The position numbers were made by a program, and so were the translations under genes. Positions 1 through 6,801 of a DNA stretch of 37,057 nucleotides are shown in pieces. Numbering within the stretch: the first letter of the stretch is position 1; each line of letters begins with the position of its first letter. The DNA is from Cognatilysobacter bugurensis (lineage in GTDB: Bacteria > Pseudomonadota > Gammaproteobacteria > Xanthomonadales > Xanthomonadaceae), in assembly GCF_014652095.1 (NCBI RefSeq), contig NZ_BMYD01000001.1, positions 1 to 37,057 on the forward strand, written 5' to 3'. The notes beneath the pieces were generated by a model. That model saw nothing but the letters and a program-made list of their open reading frames with translations, did not search any database and was not told where the DNA came from.

Positions 1-126
1 GACGCCTCGCGTCTGGCCGGTCCGATCGGCTACGGCGAGACCCGCCCGCTCGAGCAGACGCCGGAAGAACTGCCGGCGTGCAAGAACGAGCGTAACCGCC
101 GCACCGAACTCAACGTCCAGAACTAA
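1..126 (+). CDS. OmpA-family outer membrane protein, C-terminal end (5' truncated)
   Basis: The open frame runs from the window edge through 41 residues to TAA. The end, with GYGETRP followed by NERNRRTELNVQN, matches the last part of the OmpA C-terminal peptidoglycan-binding domain, where the N-x-x-x-R-R/V-E pattern binds diaminopimelate of the cell wall. Family knowledge: such domains anchor outer-membrane porins or lipoproteins to peptidoglycan in the periplasm. The start, any beta-barrel and any signal peptide lie outside the window, so whether this is an OmpA porin, a Pal-like lipoprotein or a longer repeat protein cannot be told. A strong intrinsic terminator follows 18 bases later, so the gene ends its transcription unit. 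Confidence 0.8.
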   Translation, partial: DASRLAGPIGYGETRPLEQTPEELPACKNERNRRTELNVQN

Positions 127-144
127 GCGGACGTTCCAAGCTTG

Positions 145-174
145 AAAAGCCCGGCCTCGCGCCGGGCTTTTTTT
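145..174 (+). terminator. Rho-independent terminator after the OmpA-type gene
   Basis: Perfect 9-bp stem AAGCCCGGC (147-155) and GCCGGGCTT (161-169) with loop CTCGC, followed by a T tract reaching 174. Direct sequence observation; orientation fits termination of the partial OmpA-type gene. Confidence 0.92.
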
Positions 175-232
175 GGGCGACGTCCCGTGCGTGAACCCGG
201 ACGCAGGCCCCATTGCGAGCACGCGGCTGGCG

Positions 233-261
233 TTGTCGCTGCTGGGGGCGGCGCCTACACT
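233..261 (+). promoter_or_regulatory. Candidate sigma-70-type promoter for the secreted protein at 289
   Basis: TTGTCG (233-238) and TACACT (256-261) are separated by exactly 17 bases and lie just after the upstream terminator, 28 bases before the start codon. The -10 box is a moderate match to consensus, as is usual in GC-rich xanthomonads. Confidence 0.5.
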
Positions 262-288
262 GGAGGCCATTCGAAACGGGAGATCTCC

Positions 289-789
289 ATGCGGCGCGCC
301 ATCGCCTTCGTGCTGTCCATCGCCGCCGGTGCCGCCGTCGCGCAGACGCCGACGCAGTGCGCCGCCGTGCAGGCACCGACTGCCGCATCGACGGTGGCCG
401 TGCTCCCGGTCGCTCCCGCATTCGAAGCGCCGGCGCACCGGCTCGGGGCGCCCAGTGGTGTGCTTGAACACGCGTACAGCGAGGCGATGTCGGCCGAGCA
501 GGTCGTGCTGAGGCTGCAGTTCGAAGCATGCATGCTCGCCAATGCCGCCAAGCCGGCTGCGCCCGGCCTGCCTTCGGCGAACGATCCGGCTGCCTACAAG
601 CCAAAGACGGAGTTCGACAACACGCCTTGGCGCTTCGACATGAACCAGAACGGCAAGCGCATGACGGCCGATGAGTTCAGTGCGTGGATGGAAGCGCGCG
701 GTGTTCGCGTCGCGCGCGGCGCTGGAGCCGCGGCGGTCACGCCGCCTTCGCCGCCGGCCGAGGCTGCGCCCGAGTCGAAGAAGGACTGA
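289..789 (+). CDS. Exported protein of unknown function with an EF-hand-like motif
   Basis: 166 aa. I chose the ATG at 289 because it opens a classical signal peptide (MRRAIAFVLSIAAGAAVAQ, cleavage expected after AVA) and has GGGAGA 6-11 bases upstream; an in-frame ATG at 142 would put a long Arg-rich stretch before the signal. The mature protein is Ala/Pro-rich and contains two cysteines. Near residue 120 it carries DMNQNGKRMTADEF, which resembles a calcium-binding EF-hand loop (D-x-N-x-N-G) but has one residue too many before the acidic position 12. A Pro/Ala-rich tail ends in SKKD. It probably resides in the periplasm. I do not recognise a characterised family. The pseudouridine synthase reading frame begins only 8 bases after the stop, so the two may be co-transcribed. 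Confidence 0.7.
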   Translation: MRRAIAFVLSIAAGAAVAQTPTQCAAVQAPTAASTVAVLPVAPAFEAPAHRLGAPSGVLEHAYSEAMSAEQVVLRLQFEACMLANAAKPAAPGLPSANDPAAYKPKTEFDNTPWRFDMNQNGKRMTADEFSAWMEARGVRVARGAGAAAVTPPSPPAEAAPESKKD

Positions 790-797
790 TCGGCCCG

Positions 798-1592
798 GTG
801 AGGCCACCGCGATGCACCGGGCGTCCCGGGCCGTCGCGAGCGCCCGGTGGCGCGCCGCGACATGGGCTTGCGCGTGCACTGTCGAAGGCGGGCCTGTGTT
901 CGCGCACCGAGGCCGCGCGATGGATCGCCGAGGGGCGTGTGCGCGTCGACGGCCGCCGCGTGCGCGATCCGGAATTTCCCGTGGTCGCCGGGCTGGCACG
1001 CATCGAGGTCGACGGCCTCGATGCGCCGGCGCCGGCGCGGCGATACCTGATGCTCAATAAGCCGCGGGGCCTGGTGACCACCGTGCGAGACGAGCGCGGG
1101 CGCGACACGGTGTACCGGTGCTTCGACGGCAGCGCGCTGCCCTGGCTTGCGCCGGTCGGCCGGCTGGATCGCGCCAGTGAAGGCCTGCTGCTGTTTTCGA
1201 ATGACCCCGGCTGGGCCGCGCGCATCACCGATCCGGACAGCGGGCCTGACAAGACCTACCACGTGCAGATCGACGCGGTGCCGGACGACGCGCTGATCAC
1301 CGCGCTCGAACGCGGCATCGACGATCGCGGCGAGCACCTGCGCGCAAAGCGCGTTCAAGCCCTCCGCTCTGGCGAGAAGCGTGCGTGGCTGGAGATCGTG
1401 CTCGACGAAGGACGCAACCGACACATCCGGCGGCTGCTTGAAGCGCATGGGATTGGGGTCGTGCGGCTCGTACGTGTCGCAATCGGCGATCTCCCGTTGG
1501 GGCTGCTGCCAAAAAGCGGGTGGCGCGAGCTCACTGCGGGGGAGGCCGATGCGCTGGCACCGAGGTCAGTCGATCCCGTCGCGATCGTCTGA
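798..1592 (+). CDS. Pseudouridine synthase, RsuA/RluB/E/F family
   Basis: 264 aa from a GTG start. The enzyme converts uridine to pseudouridine in ribosomal RNA. An S4 RNA-binding domain comes first (LARALSKAGLCSRTEAARWI, about residues 24-45). The catalytic domain has the family-defining GRLDRASEGLLLFSND, whose Asp attacks the target uridine, and the later RNRHIRRLLEAHG segment is typical of the RsuA branch. The start is uncertain: the frame is open back to 684, inside the upstream gene, but between the upstream stop and the S4 domain the only in-frame initiation codon is GTG at 798, with AAGAAGGA 13 bases before it. The ATG at 812 is out of frame. The tail overlaps the convergent HNH gene by 27 bases. 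Which rRNA position it modifies cannot be decided, so no symbol is given. Confidence 0.85.
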   Translation: MRPPRCTGRPGPSRAPGGAPRHGLARALSKAGLCSRTEAARWIAEGRVRVDGRRVRDPEFPVVAGLARIEVDGLDAPAPARRYLMLNKPRGLVTTVRDERGRDTVYRCFDGSALPWLAPVGRLDRASEGLLLFSNDPGWAARITDPDSGPDKTYHVQIDAVPDDALITALERGIDDRGEHLRAKRVQALRSGEKRAWLEIVLDEGRNRHIRRLLEAHGIGVVRLVRVAIGDLPLGLLPKSGWRELTAGEADALAPRSVDPVAIV

Positions 1593-1970
1593 CGGCGCGT
1601 CCCGCCAGCGTGCAAGTCGCTTGGACAACAGGGCCTCGACGACCTCGTGCGCGCGTGAGTCTTGCGGACCGCGTGCATCGGGCCCCTTGCCCTTGTCGTG
1701 ATTGCAGCGCGTGCAGGCGATCGCGAGGTTGCGCGCGTCGTCGGGCGCGTCGCCCACGCGCGCGGTCAGCGCCGCAGCGGCGCGTTTACCGAACCACGCA
1801 CGCGGCACCACGTGCTCGAGCGACGCCGCGCCGAGTGGTTCGCCACCGGGGCCGACGTGGAGCCGCGTGCGGCAGTGCAGGCAGCGTGTGTGCCACCCGG
1901 AGACATCGGGCGACGCCTCGCTGTCGGTCGTGACCGCGCTCAAGAACAGGCGACGCAGGGCAGGGCGCAT
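1566..1970 (-). CDS. HNH endonuclease family protein
   Basis: 134 aa. HNH proteins are metal-dependent nucleases with a beta-beta-alpha fold. Visible motifs: a zinc knuckle CLHC, then SLEHVVPRAWFG with the first catalytic His, then the N-H half NLAIACTRCNHDKGKG with the second CxxC, which together form the four-cysteine type of HNH domain. The ATG at 1970 was preferred over an upstream one (2027) because the extra residues are low-complexity and the protein then starts MRPALRRLFL; the ribosome site is weak. The short, stand-alone form, with no restriction methylase, phage or toxin partner next to it, is the type common in proteobacterial chromosomes, and its substrate is unknown. It overlaps the pseudouridine synthase tail to tail by 27 bases, so the two messages are antisense there. 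Confidence 0.82.
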   Translation of the reverse strand: MRPALRRLFLSAVTTDSEASPDVSGWHTRCLHCRTRLHVGPGGEPLGAASLEHVVPRAWFGKRAAAALTARVGDAPDDARNLAIACTRCNHDKGKGPDARGPQDSRAHEVVEALLSKRLARWRDAPSDDRDGID

Positions 1971-2044
1971 GCCTGCAGGGTAGGGCGCGGCACGTGATGC
2001 CGCGCTTTGCGTGTGAGCGCCGGGCACTCACCCGACGCACGCCC

Positions 2045-3238
2045 TCAGGCCTTCAGCACGCCGAGCTCATGGCCGATGCGGGTGAACGCATCGATCGCGC
2101 GATCCAGGTGCTCACGCGTATGCGCGGCCGACATCTGCGTGCGAATGCGCGCCTGGCCCTTCGGCACGACCGGGAAGAAGAAGCCGATCGCGTAGATGCC
2201 CTCCTCGAGCAGACGCTGCGCGAACTTCTGCGCGAGCGGTGCGTCGTAGAGCATGACCGGGCAGATCGGGTGCACGCCGGGCTTGATGTCGAAGCCGGCG
2301 GCGGTCATGCGCTCGCGGAAATAGCGCGTGTTTTCCGCAAGCTGCGCACGCAGCTGGCCGGCCTCGTCGACCATCTCGAACGCCTTGATGCCGGCGGCGA
2401 CCACGTGCGGCGGCAGCGAGTTCGAGAACAGGTACGGGCGCGAGCGCTGGCGCAGCACCTCGATCACCTCGCGCCGACCGGTCGTGAAACCGCCGAGCGC
2501 GCCGCCGAGCGCCTTGCCGAGCGTGCCGGTGACGATGTCGATCTTCTCGAGCACGCCCTTGACCTCGGCCGAGCCGCGGCCGGTCTCGCCGAGGAAGCCG
2601 GTCGCGTGGCATTCGTCGATGTGCACGAGCGCGCCGTACTGCTGCGAGAGGCGTGTGATTTCATCAAGCGGCGCAATGAAGCCGTCCATCGAGAACACGC
2701 CGTCTGTCGTGATGAGGATCGTCCGCGCGCCGTCGGCCTTCGCCTGCTGGAGCTGCTTCTCGAGCTCCGCCATGTCGCAGTTCGCGTAGCGGTAGCGCTT
2801 TGCCTTGCACAGGCGCACGCCATCGATGATTGACGCGTGGTTGAGCGCGTCGGAGATGATCGCGTCGTTCTCGTCGAGCAGGGGCTCGAAGAGGCCGCCG
2901 TTCGCATCGAAGCAGGCCGCGTAAAGGATGGTGTCCTCGGTGCCGAAGAAGTCCGCGATCGTCTTCTCGAGCTGCTTGTGCAGGTCCTGCGTGCCGCAGA
3001 TGAAGCGTACGCTCGCCATGCCGAAGCCGTGCGTGTCGAGCGCGTCCTTCGCGGCCGCGATGATGTCGGGGTGGTCGGCGAGGCCGAGGTAGTTGTTCGC
3101 GCAGAAGTTCAGCACCGTCCGGCCGTTTTCGAGTGTGATCTCGGCCGACTGAGGGCTGGTGATGACGCGCTCGGACTTAAACAGGCCCGCGTCGCGGATC
3201 TCGTCGAGGGTGTGCTCGTAGCGTTCGGTCAGGGACAT
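2045..3238 (-). CDS. kbl: 2-amino-3-ketobutyrate CoA ligase (glycine C-acetyltransferase)
   Basis: 397 aa, the usual length. Cytoplasmic PLP enzyme of the alpha-oxoamine synthase family that splits 2-amino-3-ketobutyrate with CoA into glycine and acetyl-CoA, the second step of threonine breakdown. Seen in the sequence: [15 protein letters not shown] near the start, [10 protein letters not shown] (PLP-ring and phosphate contacts), and [15 protein letters not shown] carrying the Schiff-base Lys. The ATG at 3238 has GGAAT a short distance upstream. It lies downstream of tdh and a 32-aa membrane micro-protein on the same strand (gap to the micro-protein 41 bases), so all three are probably one operon. 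No clear terminator is visible after the gene before the HNH gene begins 74 bases away. Confidence 0.97.
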   Translation of the reverse strand: MSLTERYEHTLDEIRDAGLFKSERVITSPQSAEITLENGRTVLNFCANNYLGLADHPDIIAAAKDALDTHGFGMASVRFICGTQDLHKQLEKTIADFFGTEDTILYAACFDANGGLFEPLLDENDAIISDALNHASIIDGVRLCKAKRYRYANCDMAELEKQLQQAKADGARTILITTDGVFSMDGFIAPLDEITRLSQQYGALVHIDECHATGFLGETGRGSAEVKGVLEKIDIVTGTLGKALGGALGGFTTGRREVIEVLRQRSRPYLFSNSLPPHVVAAGIKAFEMVDEAGQLRAQLAENTRYFRERMTAAGFDIKPGVHPICPVMLYDAPLAQKFAQRLLEEGIYAIGFFFPVVPKGQARIRTQMSAAHTREHLDRAIDAFTRIGHELGVLKA

Positions 3239-3279
3239 GGGGGATTCCGTGTGGGCCCGGGCGATCCGGGCGGTGTGTT

Positions 3280-3378
3280 CTATCGCCGGGTCGGGCCGCG
3301 CGCGCCGCGCAGGACCATCGCGATCAGGCCGACCACGAGAACGCCGACGACGCTCCCGAGGACCGTCGTCGCGCTCAT
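3280..3378 (-). CDS. 32-aa single-pass membrane micro-protein between tdh and kbl
   Basis: The frame begins with ATG at 3378, sharing its A with the tdh stop codon (TGATG), and ends TAG at 3280. The product starts [20 protein letters not shown] and goes on to an Arg-rich end ([10 protein letters not shown]): one continuous hydrophobic helix of about 18 residues with a basic, presumably cytoplasmic, tail by the positive-inside rule. GGAAC lies at a workable distance upstream, inside the tdh end, so it could be translated by re-initiation. It fills most of the 139-base tdh-kbl gap, which would otherwise be unexplained. I know no family for it. It might help tether or regulate the threonine pathway, but that is only a guess. 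A chance ORF is the alternative; overlap geometry and composition argue against it. Confidence 0.55.
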   Translation of the reverse strand: MSATTVLGSVVGVLVVGLIAMVLRGARGPTRR

Positions 3379-4442
3379 CAGTTCCAGCTCAGCACGACCT
3401 TGCCGGCCTTGCCCGATTCCATGAGCTCAAAGCCCTTCTGGAACTCGTCGACCGGGAGCTGATGGGTGAGTACCTTGCCGAGCGGGAAGCCCGACAGCAC
3501 GAGCTGCGTCATCTTGTACCAGGTCTCGTACATGCGACGGCCGTAAATGCCGTGCAGCGTGAGGCCCTTGAAGATGATCTTGTCCCAGTCGGCGCCGGCG
3601 CCCTTGGGCATGATGCCGAGCATCGCGATCTTGCCGCCGTGGTACATGCAATCGAGCATGTCGTTGAACGCGCGTGGGTTGCCGCTCATCTCCAGGCCCA
3701 CGTCGAAGCCCTCCATGTGAAGGTCCTTCATGACGTCCTTGAGCGAGGTATTGGCGACGTTGACCACGCGCGTCGCGCCCATGTCGGCCGCGAGCTTGAG
3801 GCGGTAGTCGTTGACGTCGGTGACCACGACGTTCCGCGCGCCGATGTGCTTGCAGATGCCCGCGGCGATGATGCCGATCGGGCCCGCGCCGGTGATCAGC
3901 ACGTCCTCGCCGACGACGTCGAACTCGAGCGCACAGTGCGCGGCGTTGCCGTAGGGATCGAAGAACGCGGCGAGCTCACTCGGGATCTGGTCGGGAATCG
4001 GCCAGAGGTTCGAAGCGGGCATCACGATGTATTCGGCGAACGCGCCGTTGCGGTTCACGCCGATGCCGACCGTGTTCGGGCACAGGTGCTGCTTGCCGGC
4101 GCGGCAGTTGCGGCAGTGGCCGCAGACGATGTGGCCTTCGGCCGAGACGCGCTGGCCGATCGTATAGCCCTTGACGCCCGGCCCGAGCTCGACGACACGG
4201 CCGACGAATTCATGGCCGATCACCAGCCCCGGCGTGATCGTGCGCTGGCTCCATTCGTCCCACAGGTAGATGTGCAGGTCGGTGCCGCAGATCGCGGTCT
4301 TTTCGAGCTTGACGAGCACCTCGTTCGGGCCCGGGGATGGCACCGGCACCTCCTCCATCCAGATGCCCTTCGCGGCTTCGCGCTTGACGAGCGCGCGCAT
4401 GGTGCGGGACGGCGTCGGGAGGACGGGGGCTTCGACTGACAT
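3378..4442 (-). CDS. tdh: L-threonine 3-dehydrogenase
   Basis: 354 aa. Zinc-dependent, NAD-linked medium-chain dehydrogenase oxidising L-threonine to 2-amino-3-ketobutyrate, which Kbl then cleaves. Motifs in order: [14 protein letters not shown] with the catalytic zinc Cys, GHEFVG with the zinc His, [15 protein letters not shown] with the four structural-zinc cysteines, and the Rossmann nucleotide site [18 protein letters not shown]. The Escherichia coli enzyme (341 aa) begins at the equivalent of the internal ATG at 4400 ([12 protein letters not shown], giving 340 aa). The ATG at 4442 adds 14 residues but has a somewhat better upstream purine stretch, so I report the longer form with the start uncertain. 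First gene of the tdh - micro-protein - kbl unit. Confidence 0.97.
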   Translation of the reverse strand: MSVEAPVLPTPSRTMRALVKREAAKGIWMEEVPVPSPGPNEVLVKLEKTAICGTDLHIYLWDEWSQRTITPGLVIGHEFVGRVVELGPGVKGYTIGQRVSAEGHIVCGHCRNCRAGKQHLCPNTVGIGVNRNGAFAEYIVMPASNLWPIPDQIPSELAAFFDPYGNAAHCALEFDVVGEDVLITGAGPIGIIAAGICKHIGARNVVVTDVNDYRLKLAADMGATRVVNVANTSLKDVMKDLHMEGFDVGLEMSGNPRAFNDMLDCMYHGGKIAMLGIMPKGAGADWDKIIFKGLTLHGIYGRRMYETWYKMTQLVLSGFPLGKVLTHQLPVDEFQKGFELMESGKAGKVVLSWN

Positions 4443-4486
4443 GGTGCGTCTCGCTGAATGCGCGCGGCGGCGCCGGGAAGCCGCGA

Positions 4487-4508
4487 ATTATACGGTCCGC
4501 CTTGTCAA
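4487..4508 (-). promoter_or_regulatory. Candidate tdh promoter, near-consensus boxes at short spacing
   Basis: On the minus strand TTGACA (4508-4503) is followed by TATAAT (4492-4487), both perfect hexamers, but only 10 bases apart instead of about 17. The TATAAT box lies 44 bases upstream of the tdh ATG in an AT-rich patch and is the likelier functional element; TTGACA may belong to another promoter or be chance. Confidence 0.45.
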
Positions 4509-4525
4509 CGACCCGGGGGCGGCCA

Positions 4526-4555
4526 TTGCCGCGATCCGGCGGCATCGCCTATCGT
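4526..4555 (+). promoter_or_regulatory. Candidate promoter for the first S46 peptidase
   Basis: TTGCCG (4526-4531) and TATCGT (4550-4555) are separated by 18 bases and precede the start at 4586 by 30 bases. It is back-to-back with the tdh promoter region. Moderate matches only. Confidence 0.3.
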
Positions 4556-4585
4556 CGGGCGCTTCTGCCTCGACCGGATCCCTCA

Positions 4586-6736
4586 ATGCGCCGTTGCCTG
4601 CTTGCTGCCTCCCTCGCGCTGTCGATCGGCGCGGCACACGCCGACGAAGGCATGTGGCTGCCCTTGCAGCTGCCGGATATTGCGGCGCAGCTGCGCAAGG
4701 CCGGTTACGAAGGCGATCCCGCGCAGCTCGCGGACCTCGCGAAGCCGCCGATGAATGCGGTCGTCAAGGTTGGTGGCGCGACCGGTGCGTTCGTCTCGCC
4801 CCAAGGGCTCGTGCTCACGAACCACCACGTGGCATTCGGCGTGATCCAGTACAACTCCAAGCCCGACCGCGACCTCATCGGGCAGGGCTTCGTGGCCGGC
4901 GACCGTGCGGCGGAACTGCCTGCGAATCCCGACTACCGCGTGCTCGTCACCACCGGATTCGATCGCGTAACCGACCGCGTGCTCACGGCCGCGCGCGGCA
5001 AGACGGGGCGTGCCTATTACGACGCGGTCGAGGCCGCGACGAAGGCCATCGTCGGCGAATGCGAACAGGACGCCGGCTACCGCTGCAGTGTGGCCGACAT
5101 GCACTACGGCACCGATTTCTACCGCATCAAGCAGCTTGAACTGCGCGATATCCGCCTCGTGTACGCGCCGCCGGATGCGATCGGCAACTACGGCGACGAG
5201 ATCGACAACTTCATGTGGCCGCGCCACAGCGGCGACTTCACGCTGCTGCGCGCGTACGTCGGCCGCGACGGCAAGCCGGCCGACTTCTCGCCGAACAACG
5301 TGCCGTACGTGCCGCCGGCCCACCTCGAGGTGTCGACGCAGCACGTCAATGCTGGCGATTTCGCGATGCTCGCGGGTTACCCGGGCACTACATTCCGCAA
5401 CCGCACGGCGCCGGAGTTCGCGCAGCAGGTGCAGTGGCAGCTGCCGGCACGCGTCGAGCTGTTCGGCAAGCTCATCGAGACGATCGAAGCCGCGGCCGCG
5501 AAGGATGAGGATGCGAAGGTGCGTTACGCCGCCCAGCTCGCGAGCCTCAAGAACGGCCTCAAGCGTGCGCAGGGCGAGCTCGACGGCCTGCGCCGCAGCA
5601 ACGCCGTCGACGCGCGGGCAAAGGACGAGGCCGCGATGCTCGCCTGGCTCGCCAAGCAGCCCGGCAGCCAGGCGACGCTCGCCGACATCCGCGCCGCGCA
5701 GGCGGTGCTCGAGCAGGCGCGCGCCACGCGCGAGCGCGACCAGCTGCTCGGCGTGCTGCGCAGCCAGACGCAGCTGATGCGCGCCGCGCTGACGCTGCAG
5801 CGCCTCGCGCTCGAGAAGGGCAAGCCCGACGCACAGCGCGAGAGCGGCTACCAGCAGCGCGACGAGGCGCTGATCACGGGCCAGCTCAAGCAGGTGCAGC
5901 GCCGCTTCGCACCCGAGGTCGAGAAGGCCGTGCTGGCCGAACTGCTCGCGCAGCACCGCGCGCTGCCGGCTGCGCAGCGCGTGCCCGAGATCGAGGCGGT
6001 GTTCGGCGCCACCGCCGAGTCCGCACGTGCGGCGCTCGATGCGCTGTACGCGAAGACGGCACTCGGCGACGAGGCGAAGCGACTTGCATGGATGGCAACG
6101 ACGCCGGCGGACGTCGCCGCATCGGACGATCCGCTGCTCAAGGCCGCCGCCGCGCTGATGCCCGCGCTCTTGCGCGTCGAAGGCGAGGCAAAGACGCGCG
6201 ACGGCGAGCTGCTGCGCCTGCGCCCGGCGTACATGAAGGCGCTCATCGCGCACCGCACCTCGCAGGGCCGCGCGGTCTATCCGGATGCGAATTCCACGCT
6301 GCGCGTGAGCTACGGCACGCTGACCGGCCTCGAGCCCCGCGATGCCGTGGTCTATCGGCCATTGACGACCGTGCAGGGCATCGTCGAAAAGCACACCGGC
6401 GAGGCGCCGTTCAATGCGCCCGCGCCGCTGCTCGCCGAAATCGCCGAGGGCAGCTTCGGAAACACCGCCGATCCGAAGCTTGACACGCAGACGGTCGACT
6501 TCATGACCAACCTCGACACCACGGGCGGCAATTCGGGGTCGCCAGTGCTCGACGCGCGCGGCAAGCTCATCGGCATCAACTTCGACAGCAACTGGGAAGC
6601 CGTGAGCGCGAGCTGGTGGTTCGACCCGCGCTACAAGCGCGCGATCCACGTCGACGCGCGCTACATGCGCTGGCTCATGGACGAGGTCTACCCGGCGCAT
6701 CACCTGCTGCGCGAGATGGGCCTGCCCGTCGAATAA
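4586..6736 (+). CDS. S46 family dipeptidyl-peptidase, atypical S1-pocket residue
   Basis: 716 aa, exported. S46 enzymes release dipeptides from the N-terminus of oligopeptides in the periplasm. The ATG at 4586 opens a signal peptide (MRRCLLAASLALSIGAAHA) and is preferred to the in-frame ATG at 4502. Catalytic triad by alignment with its neighbour: His80 in TNHH, Asp217 in HSGDF, Ser650 in GGNSGSPV. An alpha-helical domain lies between the two halves of the chymotrypsin-like fold (about residues 270-560). The position that sets P1 preference, 18 residues after the Ser, is Gly in DPP7 and Arg in DPP11; here it is Ser668. The cysteine pair around the His seen in the neighbour (GGC and NHHC) is absent (GGA, NHHV). 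It precedes a paralogue by 65 bases and was probably duplicated, then diverged. Confidence 0.93.
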   Translation: MRRCLLAASLALSIGAAHADEGMWLPLQLPDIAAQLRKAGYEGDPAQLADLAKPPMNAVVKVGGATGAFVSPQGLVLTNHHVAFGVIQYNSKPDRDLIGQGFVAGDRAAELPANPDYRVLVTTGFDRVTDRVLTAARGKTGRAYYDAVEAATKAIVGECEQDAGYRCSVADMHYGTDFYRIKQLELRDIRLVYAPPDAIGNYGDEIDNFMWPRHSGDFTLLRAYVGRDGKPADFSPNNVPYVPPAHLEVSTQHVNAGDFAMLAGYPGTTFRNRTAPEFAQQVQWQLPARVELFGKLIETIEAAAAKDEDAKVRYAAQLASLKNGLKRAQGELDGLRRSNAVDARAKDEAAMLAWLAKQPGSQATLADIRAAQAVLEQARATRERDQLLGVLRSQTQLMRAALTLQRLALEKGKPDAQRESGYQQRDEALITGQLKQVQRRFAPEVEKAVLAELLAQHRALPAAQRVPEIEAVFGATAESARAALDALYAKTALGDEAKRLAWMATTPADVAASDDPLLKAAAALMPALLRVEGEAKTRDGELLRLRPAYMKALIAHRTSQGRAVYPDANSTLRVSYGTLTGLEPRDAVVYRPLTTVQGIVEKHTGEAPFNAPAPLLAEIAEGSFGNTADPKLDTQTVDFMTNLDTTGGNSGSPVLDARGKLIGINFDSNWEAVSASWWFDPRYKRAIHVDARYMRWLMDEVYPAHHLLREMGLPVE

Positions 6737-6801
6737 CGGCATCACCCGCGCCGCATGGCGCGGCCCCTAGACTCAACCGTACGAATTCTCAGGAGAGCTT
6801 C

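Noticed and set aside
798-820. ATG at 812 as start of the pseudouridine synthase
   Set aside because: It is in a different frame from the S4 domain, so it would need a frameshift. GTG at 798 fits instead.
4583-6745. 720-residue open frame on the minus strand opposite the first S46 peptidase
   Set aside because: It is the antisense shadow of a certain S46 gene in GC-rich DNA; residues are Arg/Ala/Leu-rich with no motif or start signals.
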